64,000 nt of DNA from Aurantiacibacter poecillastricola (GTDB taxonomy: Bacteria > Pseudomonadota > Alphaproteobacteria > Sphingomonadales > Sphingomonadaceae): assembly GCF_030730945.1 (NCBI RefSeq), contig NZ_JAVAMS010000004.1:1-64000 (forward strand), in the 5' to 3' direction. The translations under genes were made by a program, and so were the position numbers. Under the pieces are notes generated by a model. That model saw only the letters and a list, made by a program, of their open reading frames with translations. It was not told where the DNA came from and ran no database searches. Of the stretch, positions 9,470 to 17,379 are shown piece by piece. Positions within the stretch are counted from its first letter, which is position 1, and each line of letters opens with the position of its first letter.

Positions 9470-10220
9470 TTTCTCGGGGAATTGCGTCCTCGTGACAGGA
9501 GCGGCCTCGGGTATCGGGGCGGCAGCCGCGAAGGCGCTGGCGGAATCCGGTGCAGGGCACCTTGTCCTCGTCGATCTCGACAACGATGCGCTCGAGGCGT
9601 TGAGCCTGCCGTGCAAGACATCCTGCCACGTAGGCGACGTAGCGGACGAAGCCTTGTGGTCCGAGATCGAGAACCAGGGTTATTCGTTCGACGCCGCCTT
9701 CTGCAACGCGGGCATACCCGGCGCGGCAGCGCCAATTGCCAAGCTCTCGCTATCGGACTGGCGGCGCGTCATGTCGGTCAATCTCGATGGCCTCTTCCTC
9801 TCGCTGCGCTGTGCCATGCGACTGGCGAAGGATGGAGCCTCGATCGTCCTCACCGCCTCTGTTGCAGGGCTGAAGGCGGAGCCGGGGATCGCATCATACG
9901 CAGCATCGAAGGCCGGTGCCATTCACCTTGCGAAGGTCGCTGCCAAGGAGGGCGCGCCGCGCCGCATCCGCGTCAACGCACTTGCGCCGGGCGGCGTCGA
10001 TACCGCGATATGGGATGGAGTGCCTTTCTTCGAGGATCTCAAGGCGAAGCACCAGGGTGACCGGGCCGGAGCGCTGGCGGCACTCGCCGGTCTGATGACG
10101 CCGATGGGGCGCTTCGAGACTGCCGAGGAAGTCGCGCGGCAGGCGCTGTTCCTGCTTTCCGATGCCTCGGGCACGATGACGGGAAGCGTGCTCGTCAGCG
10201 ATGGTGGATATTCGCTATAG
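9459..10220 (+). CDS. SDR-family oxidoreductase
   Basis: A 253-residue classical short-chain dehydrogenase. I chose the TTG at 9459 because GGAAGGGAGG ends 8 bases before it and no better start fits the Rossmann fold. The NAD(P)-binding motif TGAASGIG is at about residues 10-17, the NAG motif (CNAGIPG) near 80, the catalytic Ser in LTASVAG, and YAASK near 145. The C-terminus GSVLVSDGGYSL is typical of 3-ketoacyl-ACP reductase-like members. It overlaps the dihydroorotase homologue by 11 bases and so probably belongs to the pyrB transcript. The substrate is unknown. Confidence 0.9.
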   Translation: MTYDFSGNCVLVTGAASGIGAAAAKALAESGAGHLVLVDLDNDALEALSLPCKTSCHVGDVADEALWSEIENQGYSFDAAFCNAGIPGAAAPIAKLSLSDWRRVMSVNLDGLFLSLRCAMRLAKDGASIVLTASVAGLKAEPGIASYAASKAGAIHLAKVAAKEGAPRRIRVNALAPGGVDTAIWDGVPFFEDLKAKHQGDRAGALAALAGLMTPMGRFETAEEVARQALFLLSDASGTMTGSVLVSDGGYSL

Positions 10221-10232
10221 GCAAAAGAATTT

Positions 10233-10257
10233 CCCTCCCGGCATGAAGCAGGGAGGG
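10233..10257. terminator. Hairpin between convergent SDR and SPOR genes
   Basis: A perfect 7-bp inverted repeat (CCCTCCC at 10233-10239 and GGGAGGG at 10251-10257) with an 11-base loop lies in the 65-base gap between two convergent genes. There is no clear T run on either side, so rho-independent activity is uncertain. Confidence 0.4.
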
Positions 10258-10285
10258 GGTACCAGTCGGTCTTCGAACTTGTGGA

Positions 10286-11707
10286 TCAGCGGCTGGCGAG
10301 GCGCACGGCATTGTCGATGGCGCCGGGCAGCGGGCTGCTGGCGGCCCAGGTGATGCAACCTTCGCCATTGGAGGAGCTATTCACGCTGGAGCACATCGAA
10401 CGGCTTGAATCAGGGTTGAAACCGCCTGCCGAAACGCGCCAGTAGCGCTTGCCCCGCACCACGGCCTGCGTGATCACCATCTCGTGGTTGGCCAGTTCCG
10501 GATGACGGCTGACATAGATGCCCCACGCACGGCGGGCACCTTGTTCGCTGGAGAAGCTGCCAAGCTGCACCAGATGCGTCGGATCGCCTGCGCTGGCGAG
10601 GCTCGCCTGCTGACGGGACGGAGCGCGCGCCGCAGAAGCGACCGAAGCGGCCGACCTGGCACGTCGAGTTGCAGGACGCGATGCAGCTTCGGCAGCGGCA
10701 CTGTGACGGGCTGCCGTCGTCTGCACCACCGGCGAAGAAACGAAACGCATCGTGTCGGTGGTGACATCGGCGAGCGAGGCACCGGCAGGTGCGGGAGCCG
10801 CGAAGGCCTCGGCGAAGTTCACCGGCGGCGCACCGTCGGCGCGCGCATAGGTGTCGAGCCCAATCTCCGGCTTCGTGGCGGCAGGCAGTTCGCCGGAAGT
10901 ATCGGCGACGACCGGCTCCGCCTGCGGCGCCGCGGCGACCGCATGACCGCTGGCTTCAGCCGCGAGCTGTTCGAGATCGGAATCGACATTAAGGGCGAGA
11001 TGCACAGGCTGTCCGGCATCGCGCACATTGACTGGCACACCCAGCAAGCCCGCGACTCGGTGCTGATAGGCTTCCGCATGGCTCATGCGCGCCCATTCTT
11101 CCATGCGCTTGCCGACCTGATCAGCGGGCACGTCCTGCGAGACCATCAGACGAGCCTCGCGCCAGCGACCGGCGACGGCATAGGAATAGGCGAGATTCTG
11201 ACGCACCTTGGCCGTGTTCTGGCCCTGACGGATGGCGTTGCTGAGGATGTGAATGCCGCGCTCGGGGTCTCCCGCCAGGGAGAAGGCCAAGCCAAGGTCG
11301 GGTGCGGCGATCTCGCCTTCCCAGTCGCGCAGCAGGGCGGAAGCCTCGGCGAAACGGCCTTCGCCTGTCAGCGCGAGGGCGAGACTGAGCGCGGCGCGCG
11401 GGCTGTTGTCGCCCAGCGTCATCGCGTCCTCGAAGCTGGTCGAAGCGGATGCGAAACGGCCCTCCTCGAGGTAGGCATTGCCCAGCATTAGGCGGTAGCC
11501 TGCATTGCGCGGCTCGGCGGCAACGGCGCTTTCGGCGTGGCGGATTGCTTCGCTGGTGCGACCATGATCGAGAGCCGCCTCGGCATCGGCCGCGGCAACT
11601 TCGGCGCGCGGCATGCTCTGGCTCGTGCAGCCGGCCAGCAGAACGGCGGCCATGGCGCTCGAAACGCCCAGGCCGAGCAACGGGTTGCGGTTGTCCTTGC
11701 CGTACAT
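10286..11707 (-). CDS. TPR-repeat lipoprotein with C-terminal SPOR domain
   Basis: This 473-residue protein starts at the ATG at 11707, which has GAGGGGGAA upstream. A lipoprotein signal ends in LLAGC near residue 27. Residues about 35-200 form tetratricopeptide-like repeats (AEAALDHGRTSEAIRHAESA, then YRLMLGNAYLEEGRFA). A low-complexity Ala/Pro/Ser linker follows. The C-terminus is a SPOR domain (HLVQLGSFSSEQGARRAWGIY, then ITQAVVRGKRYWRVSAGGF), which binds denuded septal peptidoglycan. It probably acts in the periplasm at the division site. It lies 14 bases after the RHH protein gene, in one transcript with parA-like. Confidence 0.88.
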   Translation of the reverse strand: MYGKDNRNPLLGLGVSSAMAAVLLAGCTSQSMPRAEVAAADAEAALDHGRTSEAIRHAESAVAAEPRNAGYRLMLGNAYLEEGRFASASTSFEDAMTLGDNSPRAALSLALALTGEGRFAEASALLRDWEGEIAAPDLGLAFSLAGDPERGIHILSNAIRQGQNTAKVRQNLAYSYAVAGRWREARLMVSQDVPADQVGKRMEEWARMSHAEAYQHRVAGLLGVPVNVRDAGQPVHLALNVDSDLEQLAAEASGHAVAAAPQAEPVVADTSGELPAATKPEIGLDTYARADGAPPVNFAEAFAAPAPAGASLADVTTDTMRFVSSPVVQTTAARHSAAAEAASRPATRRARSAASVASAARAPSRQQASLASAGDPTHLVQLGSFSSEQGARRAWGIYVSRHPELANHEMVITQAVVRGKRYWRVSAGGFNPDSSRSMCSSVNSSSNGEGCITWAASSPLPGAIDNAVRLASR

Positions 11708-11721
11708 CGGTTGTTTCCCCC

Positions 11722-12177
11722 TCAGGACTTGATGGTCTTGCCCGCGATATGCGCGGCGATGGAATCGAGTTCGGGTATCTCGCTCAGGAAGCGGTCGAGC
11801 GCCTCGGTCACCAGTTGCTGCGAGCTGCAATCGCGCAGCGTGCTGGCGAGACGCAGCTTCATGTGGCGTTCGGCGTCGAGGCGCAGCGTGAAAGCGGCGC
11901 GGCGACCACGGTCGAAAGCCCGGCGACGCGGCTTCGGCGACTTGCGGGCCAGCAGCAGATCGCGCTCAGCTGCGCCGCGAAACGGGACGACGTGATCGTC
12001 ATCGCCCATGTCGTTCCAGCCCAGCGCGGACTGGCTATGGGCGAGGGTGTCGAAGGAGTCCCCGAGTTCGGAAGTGCGGTCACCCTGGGTCAGCTCGACG
12101 CGCATGGCGGGCTTGGCAGTGCCCTTGCGGGCAAGCAGCATGGGGCCGAGCGAGGCGAAAGAAGATCCGTCCGTCAT
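11722..12177 (-). CDS. Ribbon-helix-helix-like partner of the ParA-like ATPase
   Basis: A 151-residue protein. Its C-terminal third fits a ribbon-helix-helix fold: a strand FTLRLDAE, helix HMKLRLASTLRD, a turn with SSQQ, and helix LVTEALDRFLSE. The N-terminal half is polar, with a short motif FASLGPMLLARKG. The start at 12177 or an upstream ATG at 12189, sharing a base with the parA stop (TAATG), are both possible. Its position right behind a parA-like gene suggests a DNA- or scaffold-binding partner of that ATPase. The fold is my reading of the pattern, not a search result. Confidence 0.7.
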   Translation of the reverse strand: MTDGSSFASLGPMLLARKGTAKPAMRVELTQGDRTSELGDSFDTLAHSQSALGWNDMGDDDHVVPFRGAAERDLLLARKSPKPRRRAFDRGRRAAFTLRLDAERHMKLRLASTLRDCSSQQLVTEALDRFLSEIPELDSIAAHIAGKTIKS

Positions 12178-12188
12178 GGCGCGCCCCA

Positions 12189-12905
12189 TTACTGTGCCAC
12201 ACGGCGACCGAAGCCACCCTGCGCACGCGCTGCACCGTTGGCCTGCGCACCCTTGTTGGGAGCGGCGAAGACGGTGCGGCGGAAATTCTTCTCGAGGCGA
12301 TCGGCGATATAGTGCCACAGCGCGGTCACTTCCTGCGCGCTGCGACCTTCGGGCTCTATCTCCATCACAGTGCGACCGTCGATCATCGATGCGGCGAAGT
12401 CGGTGCGGTGGTGAATGGTGATGGGCGCGACCGTGCCGTGCTGCGACAGGGCGACAGCGGCTTCGGACGTGATCTTCGCCTTGGGCGTCGCGGCGTTGAC
12501 CACGAAGATCAGCGGCTTGCCGGCGCGCTCGCACAGGTCGACCGTGGCTCCCACGGCGCGCAGGTCATGCGGGCTGGGGCGGGTCGGGACGACCATCAGT
12601 TCTGCCACCGAGATTACCGACTGGATCGCCATGGTAATAGCAGGCGGCGTGTCGATCACGGCCAGCTTGAATCCCTGCTGACGAAGGATCGCCAGGTCGT
12701 TCGCGAGACGCGCCACGGTGGTCTGCGCAAAGGCAGGAAACTCTGCCTCGCGCTCGTTCCACCAGTCGGCGAGCGAACCCTGCGGATCGATGTCGATGAG
12801 CACGACCGGACCTGCGCCGGCGCGCTGCGCCTGAACGGCGAGGTGCCCGGACAAGGTGGTCTTTCCCGAGCCACCCTTCTGCGATGCCAATGCCAAAACG
12901 CGCAA
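12189..12905 (-). CDS. ParA-family ATPase
   Basis: A 238-residue P-loop ATPase of the ParA/MinD class. The deviant Walker A motif KGGSGKTT, with the signature Lys, lies near residue 12. The A' motif is LIDIDPQGSLADW and Walker B is LAVIDTPPA. I chose the TTG at 12905 because GGGGGAA precedes it at 6 bases and the ATPase strand begins directly after. These proteins position plasmids, chromosomes or protein clusters by ATP-driven patterning. Here the gene is chromosomal, without a parB gene beside it, and leads into an RHH-like gene and a TPR-SPOR lipoprotein gene. This suggests placement of cell-division or envelope machinery. Confidence 0.92.
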   Translation of the reverse strand: MRVLALASQKGGSGKTTLSGHLAVQAQRAGAGPVVLIDIDPQGSLADWWNEREAEFPAFAQTTVARLANDLAILRQQGFKLAVIDTPPAITMAIQSVISVAELMVVPTRPSPHDLRAVGATVDLCERAGKPLIFVVNAATPKAKITSEAAVALSQHGTVAPITIHHRTDFAASMIDGRTVMEIEPEGRSAQEVTALWHYIADRLEKNFRRTVFAAPNKGAQANGAARAQGGFGRRVAQ

Positions 12906-13139
12906 GGCGATTCCCCCTAGAACAAGCGACCCGACCAAGTCTCGATTGCGGGCCTTCGCCTAAGGGCTTCGCAGACTACCCTTTATTTTGAGTTAACTTG
13001 CAAACACCCCATCATCGCTTTTTCGTAAGGCGGGAACGAGATCTGATGTTCGCCCGCAAGCGAGTATTCAGCTGGATAAACGCTTTGCTAACAACAGGTT
13101 TACTATGGCATCGGAGTAGAACGCTTGCAGAAAGGCTGA

Positions 13140-14240
13140 ATGACTATGGCTGATTGCTTCACGACCCGCCTTGGAAGCGCCATTGCCGCGCTCGCCTTGA
13201 TTGCCACAAGTTTTCCTGCCGCTGCAAACGTGCGCGAAGGGGTGGAAGCCTGGTCGCGCGGCGAATACGAGGCCGCCGTCGCGCAATGGGAAGGTCCGGC
13301 GCAGGCTGGCGATCCCGACGCGATGTTCAATCTCGGCCAGGCCTATCGCCTGGGACGCGGTGTGTCGATGGACCTCGCGCAGGCGGAGCAACTCTATCGC
13401 GACGCTGCCGAAGCGGGGCATATGCAGGCGGCCGATACCTACGGACTGATGCTGTTTCAGGATGGTCGCCGGGAAGAAGCTCTGCCTTTCGTGCAGGCGG
13501 CAGCGGGGCGGGGCGACCCGCGCGCGCGGTACCTGCTCGGCATCGCGCTTTTCAACGGCGACATCGTGGAGCGCGACTGGGAGCGCGCCTACGCCCTGAT
13601 GACGCTGGCCAATAGCGCGGGGCTGTCGCAGGCCGGGCCAGCGATCGTGGAAATGGATACGCACATCCCTCTAGAGCAGCGCCAGAATGCTGCAGCACTG
13701 GCACGGCAGATCGAACAGGATGCGGACCAGGCCGCGGCGGTGCAACTGGCCGCAGCGGATCTTGGCGCAGGTTCGATTGGCGCGATCGCTGTGAGCGAAG
13801 CTTCCCGGACTGCCGCTTCCGCCACGGAGACTGTGCCATCGCTTGCAGTGTCGCCCGAGGTTGCCGCTGCGCGTGAAGCAGTTGCGCAGGCACGGCAGGC
13901 GACGGGCACGGACGATCCGGCACAGGCCGGGGCAAGCTACGCCGGCGCAGAAACGCCGAGCGCCGCTCCGGTCGCGGTTCAGCCTGCTCCTGCTCACCAG
14001 CAGCGGGCATCGGGACCGTGGCGCGTCCAGCTTGGCGCTTTCGGCGTGCCCGGCAATGCGCAGCGCCTGTGGGATCGTGTCTCCCGCCGAGACGAGGTTT
14101 CCGGGCGCGAGCGGTTGTTCATTCCAAGCGGCCGCGTAACGCTTGTGCAAGCGGGCGGCTACGCATCGCAGGCGGAGGCGCGGGAGGCGTGTTCCAGCCT
14201 CAAGCGGGCGGGCTTCGAATGCCTTGTGACGCGTAGCTGA
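13140..14240 (+). CDS. Exported SEL1-repeat protein with SPOR domain
   Basis: This is a 366-residue protein. A signal peptide is visible (about residues 1-28, ending PAAANV). SEL1-type repeats follow, with the pattern GDPDAMFNLGQAYRLGRGV, then AAEAGHMQAADTYGLML. An Ala/Gln-rich linker precedes a C-terminal SPOR domain (GPWRVQLGAFGVPGNAQRLW, then SLKRAGFECLV). The ATG at 13140 has AAAGG only 4 bases upstream. The ATG at 13146, six bases on, has better spacing and may be used. It is divergent from the parA-like operon, which also carries a SPOR protein, so the two probably act on the same septal process. Confidence 0.88.
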   Translation: MTMADCFTTRLGSAIAALALIATSFPAAANVREGVEAWSRGEYEAAVAQWEGPAQAGDPDAMFNLGQAYRLGRGVSMDLAQAEQLYRDAAEAGHMQAADTYGLMLFQDGRREEALPFVQAAAGRGDPRARYLLGIALFNGDIVERDWERAYALMTLANSAGLSQAGPAIVEMDTHIPLEQRQNAAALARQIEQDADQAAAVQLAAADLGAGSIGAIAVSEASRTAASATETVPSLAVSPEVAAAREAVAQARQATGTDDPAQAGASYAGAETPSAAPVAVQPAPAHQQRASGPWRVQLGAFGVPGNAQRLWDRVSRRDEVSGRERLFIPSGRVTLVQAGGYASQAEAREACSSLKRAGFECLVTRS

Positions 14241-14306
14241 CCTCTTCGCTTTGCAAACTTGGCCTCCCGGCATAGAAGCGCCGCGGCTTCAAAGGGGGCG
14301 CGCGAA

Positions 14307-15581
14307 ATGGAAGAACAGGCCATACCTGACGGCCATGCCGAGGAGATCGCTCCTGCGACACGTACCGAACGGATCGCCAGCCTGGATATCATTCGCGGGA
14401 TCGCAGTCCTCGGCATCCTCGCCGCCAACATCGTCGCCTTCGGCCAGCCCTGGAGCGCCTATAGCTGGCCGGGCGGCTTCCTTTCGGGACATGATTCCAC
14501 TTCCGACTGGCTATGGGTAGCGCAGTTCGTGCTGGTGGATGGCAAGATGCGCGGCCTCTTCTCGCTTCTGTTCGGGGCGGGAATGGTCCTTTTCATGGAA
14601 CGCGCAAGGCAACGTGGAGCAAGTGAGATGCTGCTCGCGCGCCGGCTCGCCATCCTGCTCCTCTTCGGCCTCATCCATTTCTACTTCATCTGGCGCGGCG
14701 ACATCCTGGTACTTTATGCCATCTCGGGGCTTGCCGGCATGATGTTCCTTAAATTCCCGGCGGAACGTGCGCTGACGCTGGGGCTGATCGGCTACGTCAT
14801 CGGCGCAATAGTCTATGGCGTCGCCCTCGGCTCGGCCTATCTCGTCTCGGACACGGCCTTCGGCGCCCAGCCAGGCATGGAAGCGTCCCGCGGTTCGGTG
14901 GCCGAGGCGAAGCAGGCGACCCTTGAAGACGATCGCATTGAAATCCCCATCATGACCGAGGGGACCTATAGCGACTTCGTCTCCCACAACTTGGCCGAGC
15001 ACCTGTTCGATCCTTTCGACAACCTCGTCCTACTGATGCTCGAGACGGTTCCGCTCATGATCATGGGCATGGGGTTCTATCGCTTCGGCTGGTTCAACCC
15101 GGGAGGGGATGAAGGCGAGCGCAGGACATGGGGTTGGGCCCTAGTGCTGCTGGGCGGAGGAGCCTCGCTGACCATGGGACTATGGATCAAGTCAGGGGGG
15201 CTTACCTACTGGGGCACGATGTCGGCAATCAGCGCGTTTTCCCTGCTGCCACGGCTGCCGATGATAATCGGCCTTGCGCTGCTGCTCGCTCTCTATGGCA
15301 ACGCGGCAAGCGGATGGCTGGCGGAGCGGCTCGCGGCGGCAGGGCGGGCGGCTTTCAGCAACTATATCGGCACCTCTTTGCTGATGATGCTTGTTTTCCA
15401 TTCCTGGGCCGGCGGATTGTGGGGCGAGCTGACCCGACCGGAGCTTTATCTCGTCGTCCTGCTGGGCTGGGCGATGATGCTGGCGTGGTCCGGACCTTGG
15501 CTGTCGCGCTATCGCTACGGCCCGCTCGAATGGCTGTGGCGCTGCCTGACTTATGGCAGGCTTTTCGCGTTCAAGAGATGA
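14307..15581 (+). CDS. DUF418 family membrane protein
   Basis: A 424-residue integral membrane protein. The ATG at 14307 has AAAGGGGG 8 bases before it. The N-terminal ERIASLDIIRGIAVLGILAAN is the typical opening of DUF418 proteins. Around ten hydrophobic segments follow, with the conserved LLFGLIHFYFIWRGDIL in the middle. The C-terminal half carries the DUF418 domain proper (GRAAFSNYIGTSLLMMLVF). The function of the family is not established. Transport or acyl-transfer roles have been proposed on fold grounds. Confidence 0.9.
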   Translation: MEEQAIPDGHAEEIAPATRTERIASLDIIRGIAVLGILAANIVAFGQPWSAYSWPGGFLSGHDSTSDWLWVAQFVLVDGKMRGLFSLLFGAGMVLFMERARQRGASEMLLARRLAILLLFGLIHFYFIWRGDILVLYAISGLAGMMFLKFPAERALTLGLIGYVIGAIVYGVALGSAYLVSDTAFGAQPGMEASRGSVAEAKQATLEDDRIEIPIMTEGTYSDFVSHNLAEHLFDPFDNLVLLMLETVPLMIMGMGFYRFGWFNPGGDEGERRTWGWALVLLGGGASLTMGLWIKSGGLTYWGTMSAISAFSLLPRLPMIIGLALLLALYGNAASGWLAERLAAAGRAAFSNYIGTSLLMMLVFHSWAGGLWGELTRPELYLVVLLGWAMMLAWSGPWLSRYRYGPLEWLWRCLTYGRLFAFKR

Positions 15582-15595
15582 CGACAGAAACAGTT

Positions 15596-15610
15596 TGAGA
15601 ATTGTTCTCA
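15596..15610. promoter_or_regulatory. Fur-like palindrome 1 upstream of bfd
   Basis: TGAGAA and TTCTCA form perfect 6-bp arms around TTG. The site resembles the 7-1-7 iron box (TGATAAT-N-ATTATCA) at 11 of 14 positions. It lies about 68 bases before bfd, between the DUF418 stop and the second palindrome. Binding by Fur is inferred from the pattern and the iron-related genes downstream. Confidence 0.5.
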
Positions 15611-15618
15611 TATCGCTT

Positions 15619-15643
15619 GCTAATGCAATCCATTCGCATTAGC
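15619..15643. promoter_or_regulatory. Fur/Irr-like palindrome 2 upstream of bfd
   Basis: Perfect 8-bp arms GCTAATGC and GCATTAGC enclose 9 bases. The inner part, TGCAATCCATTCGCA, is close to iron-responsive operators of alphaproteobacteria as I recall them. It ends about 34 bases before the bfd start, a place suited to repression. Fur and Irr are both possible binders. Confidence 0.5.
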
Positions 15644-15677
15644 TTGGCAGGGTTAGGCAAGAGAGACTCGGTCAAGC

Positions 15678-15869
15678 ATGTACACCTGCATCTGCAACGC
15701 CATCAAGGAAAGCGACCTGCGCAAGGCGGCTCGTCAACATCGCGGCGGGGCGGAGAGTGTCTATGCCAAGCTCGGCAAGCGCCCCAATTGCGGGCATTGC
15801 CTCGAGGAGGCGGAAGACATCATTCTCGAGGAGCGCGAAGCCTTGGCGACGCCGCTCGCGGCCGCCTGA
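15678..15869 (+). CDS. bfd: Bacterioferritin-associated ferredoxin
   Basis: A 63-residue [2Fe-2S] protein of the Bfd family. The cluster ligands follow the CxC then CxxC pattern: MYTCICNAI at the N-terminus and RPNCGHCLEEAED near residue 37. Bfd docks on bacterioferritin and delivers electrons to release stored iron. The bfr gene follows 129 bases downstream on the same strand, so they share one iron-handling job. Two palindromic iron-box candidates precede the gene. The ribosome site is weak. Confidence 0.95.
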   Translation: MYTCICNAIKESDLRKAARQHRGGAESVYAKLGKRPNCGHCLEEAEDIILEEREALATPLAAA

Positions 15870-15998
15870 CCTATTCCTGACTTGCATTCGCAATAGCGCG
15901 GTTTTCCGCCATTTTTTCGGCCTTCCACTACCTCTTTTCCTTGCCACGACCCGGCAATCGGGTCCAATGGCGGGCAGGCAATTTCAGGAGGCATGGCC

Positions 15999-16502
15999 AT
16001 GAAGGGCGACGAAAAGGTCATCGACTATCTCAACCGGGCGCTCACCAACGAGCTGACCGCGATCAACCAGTACTGGTTGCACTACCGCGTCCTCAACGAC
16101 TGGGGAGTCTACAAGCTCGCTGAATATGAGCGGCATGAGAGCATCGACGAGATGAAGCATGCCGACTGGCTTGCCGACCGCATCCTCTTCCTCGACGGCC
16201 TTCCCAATTTCCAGGCGCTGCACAAGCTGAAGGTGGGAGAGACGGTTGAGGAAATCCTGAAGGCCGACCTCGCCCTGGAGAACGAGGCGATTCCGCTTCT
16301 GAAGGAGGCCGCCGACTACTGTCAGCAGGTGAAGGACTTCACCTCTGGTCAACTGTTCGAAAACATCCTCGCCAGCGAGGAAGAGCATGTCGATTTCCTT
16401 GAAACGCAGTTCGACATGATCGCTCGGATGGGGATCGAGAACTACGTCCAGCTCAATAGCAAGGCTGCGGGCGAAGGGGAAAACGACGCGGGCGCCGCCT
16501 GA
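15999..16502 (+). CDS. bfr: Bacterioferritin
   Basis: A 167-residue ferritin-like protein that stores iron as a 24-subunit shell. The ATG at 15999 (MKGDEKVIDYLN) has AGGAGG 7 bases before it. The ATG at 15993 is too close to that site. Di-iron residues are visible (NELTAINQYW, then EYERHESIDEMKHADWL, then ALENEAIPLL, then SEEEHVDFLE). The Met about 52 in DEMKHAD is the expected haem-b axial ligand, so this is a haem-containing bacterioferritin rather than a plain ferritin. It follows bfd. Confidence 0.96.
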   Translation: MKGDEKVIDYLNRALTNELTAINQYWLHYRVLNDWGVYKLAEYERHESIDEMKHADWLADRILFLDGLPNFQALHKLKVGETVEEILKADLALENEAIPLLKEAADYCQQVKDFTSGQLFENILASEEEHVDFLETQFDMIARMGIENYVQLNSKAAGEGENDAGAA

Positions 16503-16509
16503 GCGCTGC

Positions 16510-16707
16510 TCAGCTCACGTGCCAATAGGGCGAAGAGCCATTACCGCGCTTCTCGATCCGGGCGAGGACCTTCTCGCCTTCCAGGATCTGTGCGGTGCCG
16601 CTGGTGAGGTTGATGTCTGCCACCACTAGTGCAGTCACCAGGTCGGGCACGTCGAGGCTGTGCTCCTCGGCGTTGCCGTGGTCGAAACTGACCTGGTAGC
16701 GTTGCAT
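16510..16707 (-). CDS. Small conserved-looking protein of unknown function
   Basis: A 65-residue soluble protein. The ATG at 16707 has GGGAGGATT upstream, a strong ribosome site, and this supports a real gene. The sequence begins MQRYQVSFDHGNAEEH and alternates strands with a helix (PDLVTALVVADINL), suggesting a small alpha/beta fold. There is no signal peptide or known motif. It converges on bfr with a gap of 7 bases. I do not recognise a family. Confidence 0.65.
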   Translation of the reverse strand: MQRYQVSFDHGNAEEHSLDVPDLVTALVVADINLTSGTAQILEGEKVLARIEKRGNGSSPYWHVS

Positions 16708-16859
16708 GGTGAATCCTCCCTTGGATGCGATGAGCACCCTTTTGCCACCACAACGTGTCAGTAATGCGGACGATCCCCCGATTGGCCGCAAAACCGAAAC
16801 AATTCGGCAAGTTGCGTCCGTTTCCGGTCCGGTGCAAGGCCGGAATCCAAGCCTGACCA

Positions 16860-17369
16860 TCACCTGTTTTGCGAATCACTCTGGCGGGCAACGAGCTCCC
16901 GACTGCGCTTGCGCCGCTCGCGCACGCTGGCTGACGCAAGGCTGGTCTCGCGGAAGAACAGGGCCAGTGCGACCGAGAGCTGGAACATTGTCGCGATCCA
17001 GAGGAACGCGACGACGGTGCCGATGCGAGGTTCGACGAAAGCGCTGATAAACAGGATGGCGATGACGATGCAGATGGTGAGCGCAGCCGAAGTGCTGAGG
17101 TTCACTGCCATCTGCGCGAAACGCTGACGTTGGCGCAGCGCGGGCAATTCCTCGCTCTCGCGTTCGTCCAGCCCCTCTTCCTCCCGGCGCTCGATGAATT
17201 CGATGCGATCGAACAACCAGGTGAGGCGAAGGTTCATCACGTTCAGCATCGCGCCGATACCGGCCAGCAGGAAGACGGGAGCAAGCGAGAGCTGCACCAT
17301 TTCCTGCACGCGAATGGTGCTGGAGGTACGCTCTATCAGCTCACCGGTCAGGGATAGTGTCTCGAACAT
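16860..17369 (-). CDS. DUF2721 family membrane protein
   Basis: A 169-residue protein with three hydrophobic segments (about residues 26-47, 92-115 and 120-142) and charged loops (FDRIEFIERREEEGLDERESEE). The segment LSLAPVFLLAGIGAMLNVMNLRL is typical of DUF2721. The role of the family is unknown. It lies 10 bases after der on the same strand, so it is probably co-transcribed with it. Confidence 0.88.
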   Translation of the reverse strand: MFETLSLTGELIERTSSTIRVQEMVQLSLAPVFLLAGIGAMLNVMNLRLTWLFDRIEFIERREEEGLDERESEELPALRQRQRFAQMAVNLSTSAALTICIVIAILFISAFVEPRIGTVVAFLWIATMFQLSVALALFFRETSLASASVRERRKRSRELVARQSDSQNR

Positions 17370-17379
17370 CCCAAGAGAC

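Noticed and set aside
15596..15643. The two palindromes as the terminator of the DUF418 gene
   Set aside because: Neither has a following T run, and arm sequences are A/T-rich rather than G/C-rich. An operator role is likelier.
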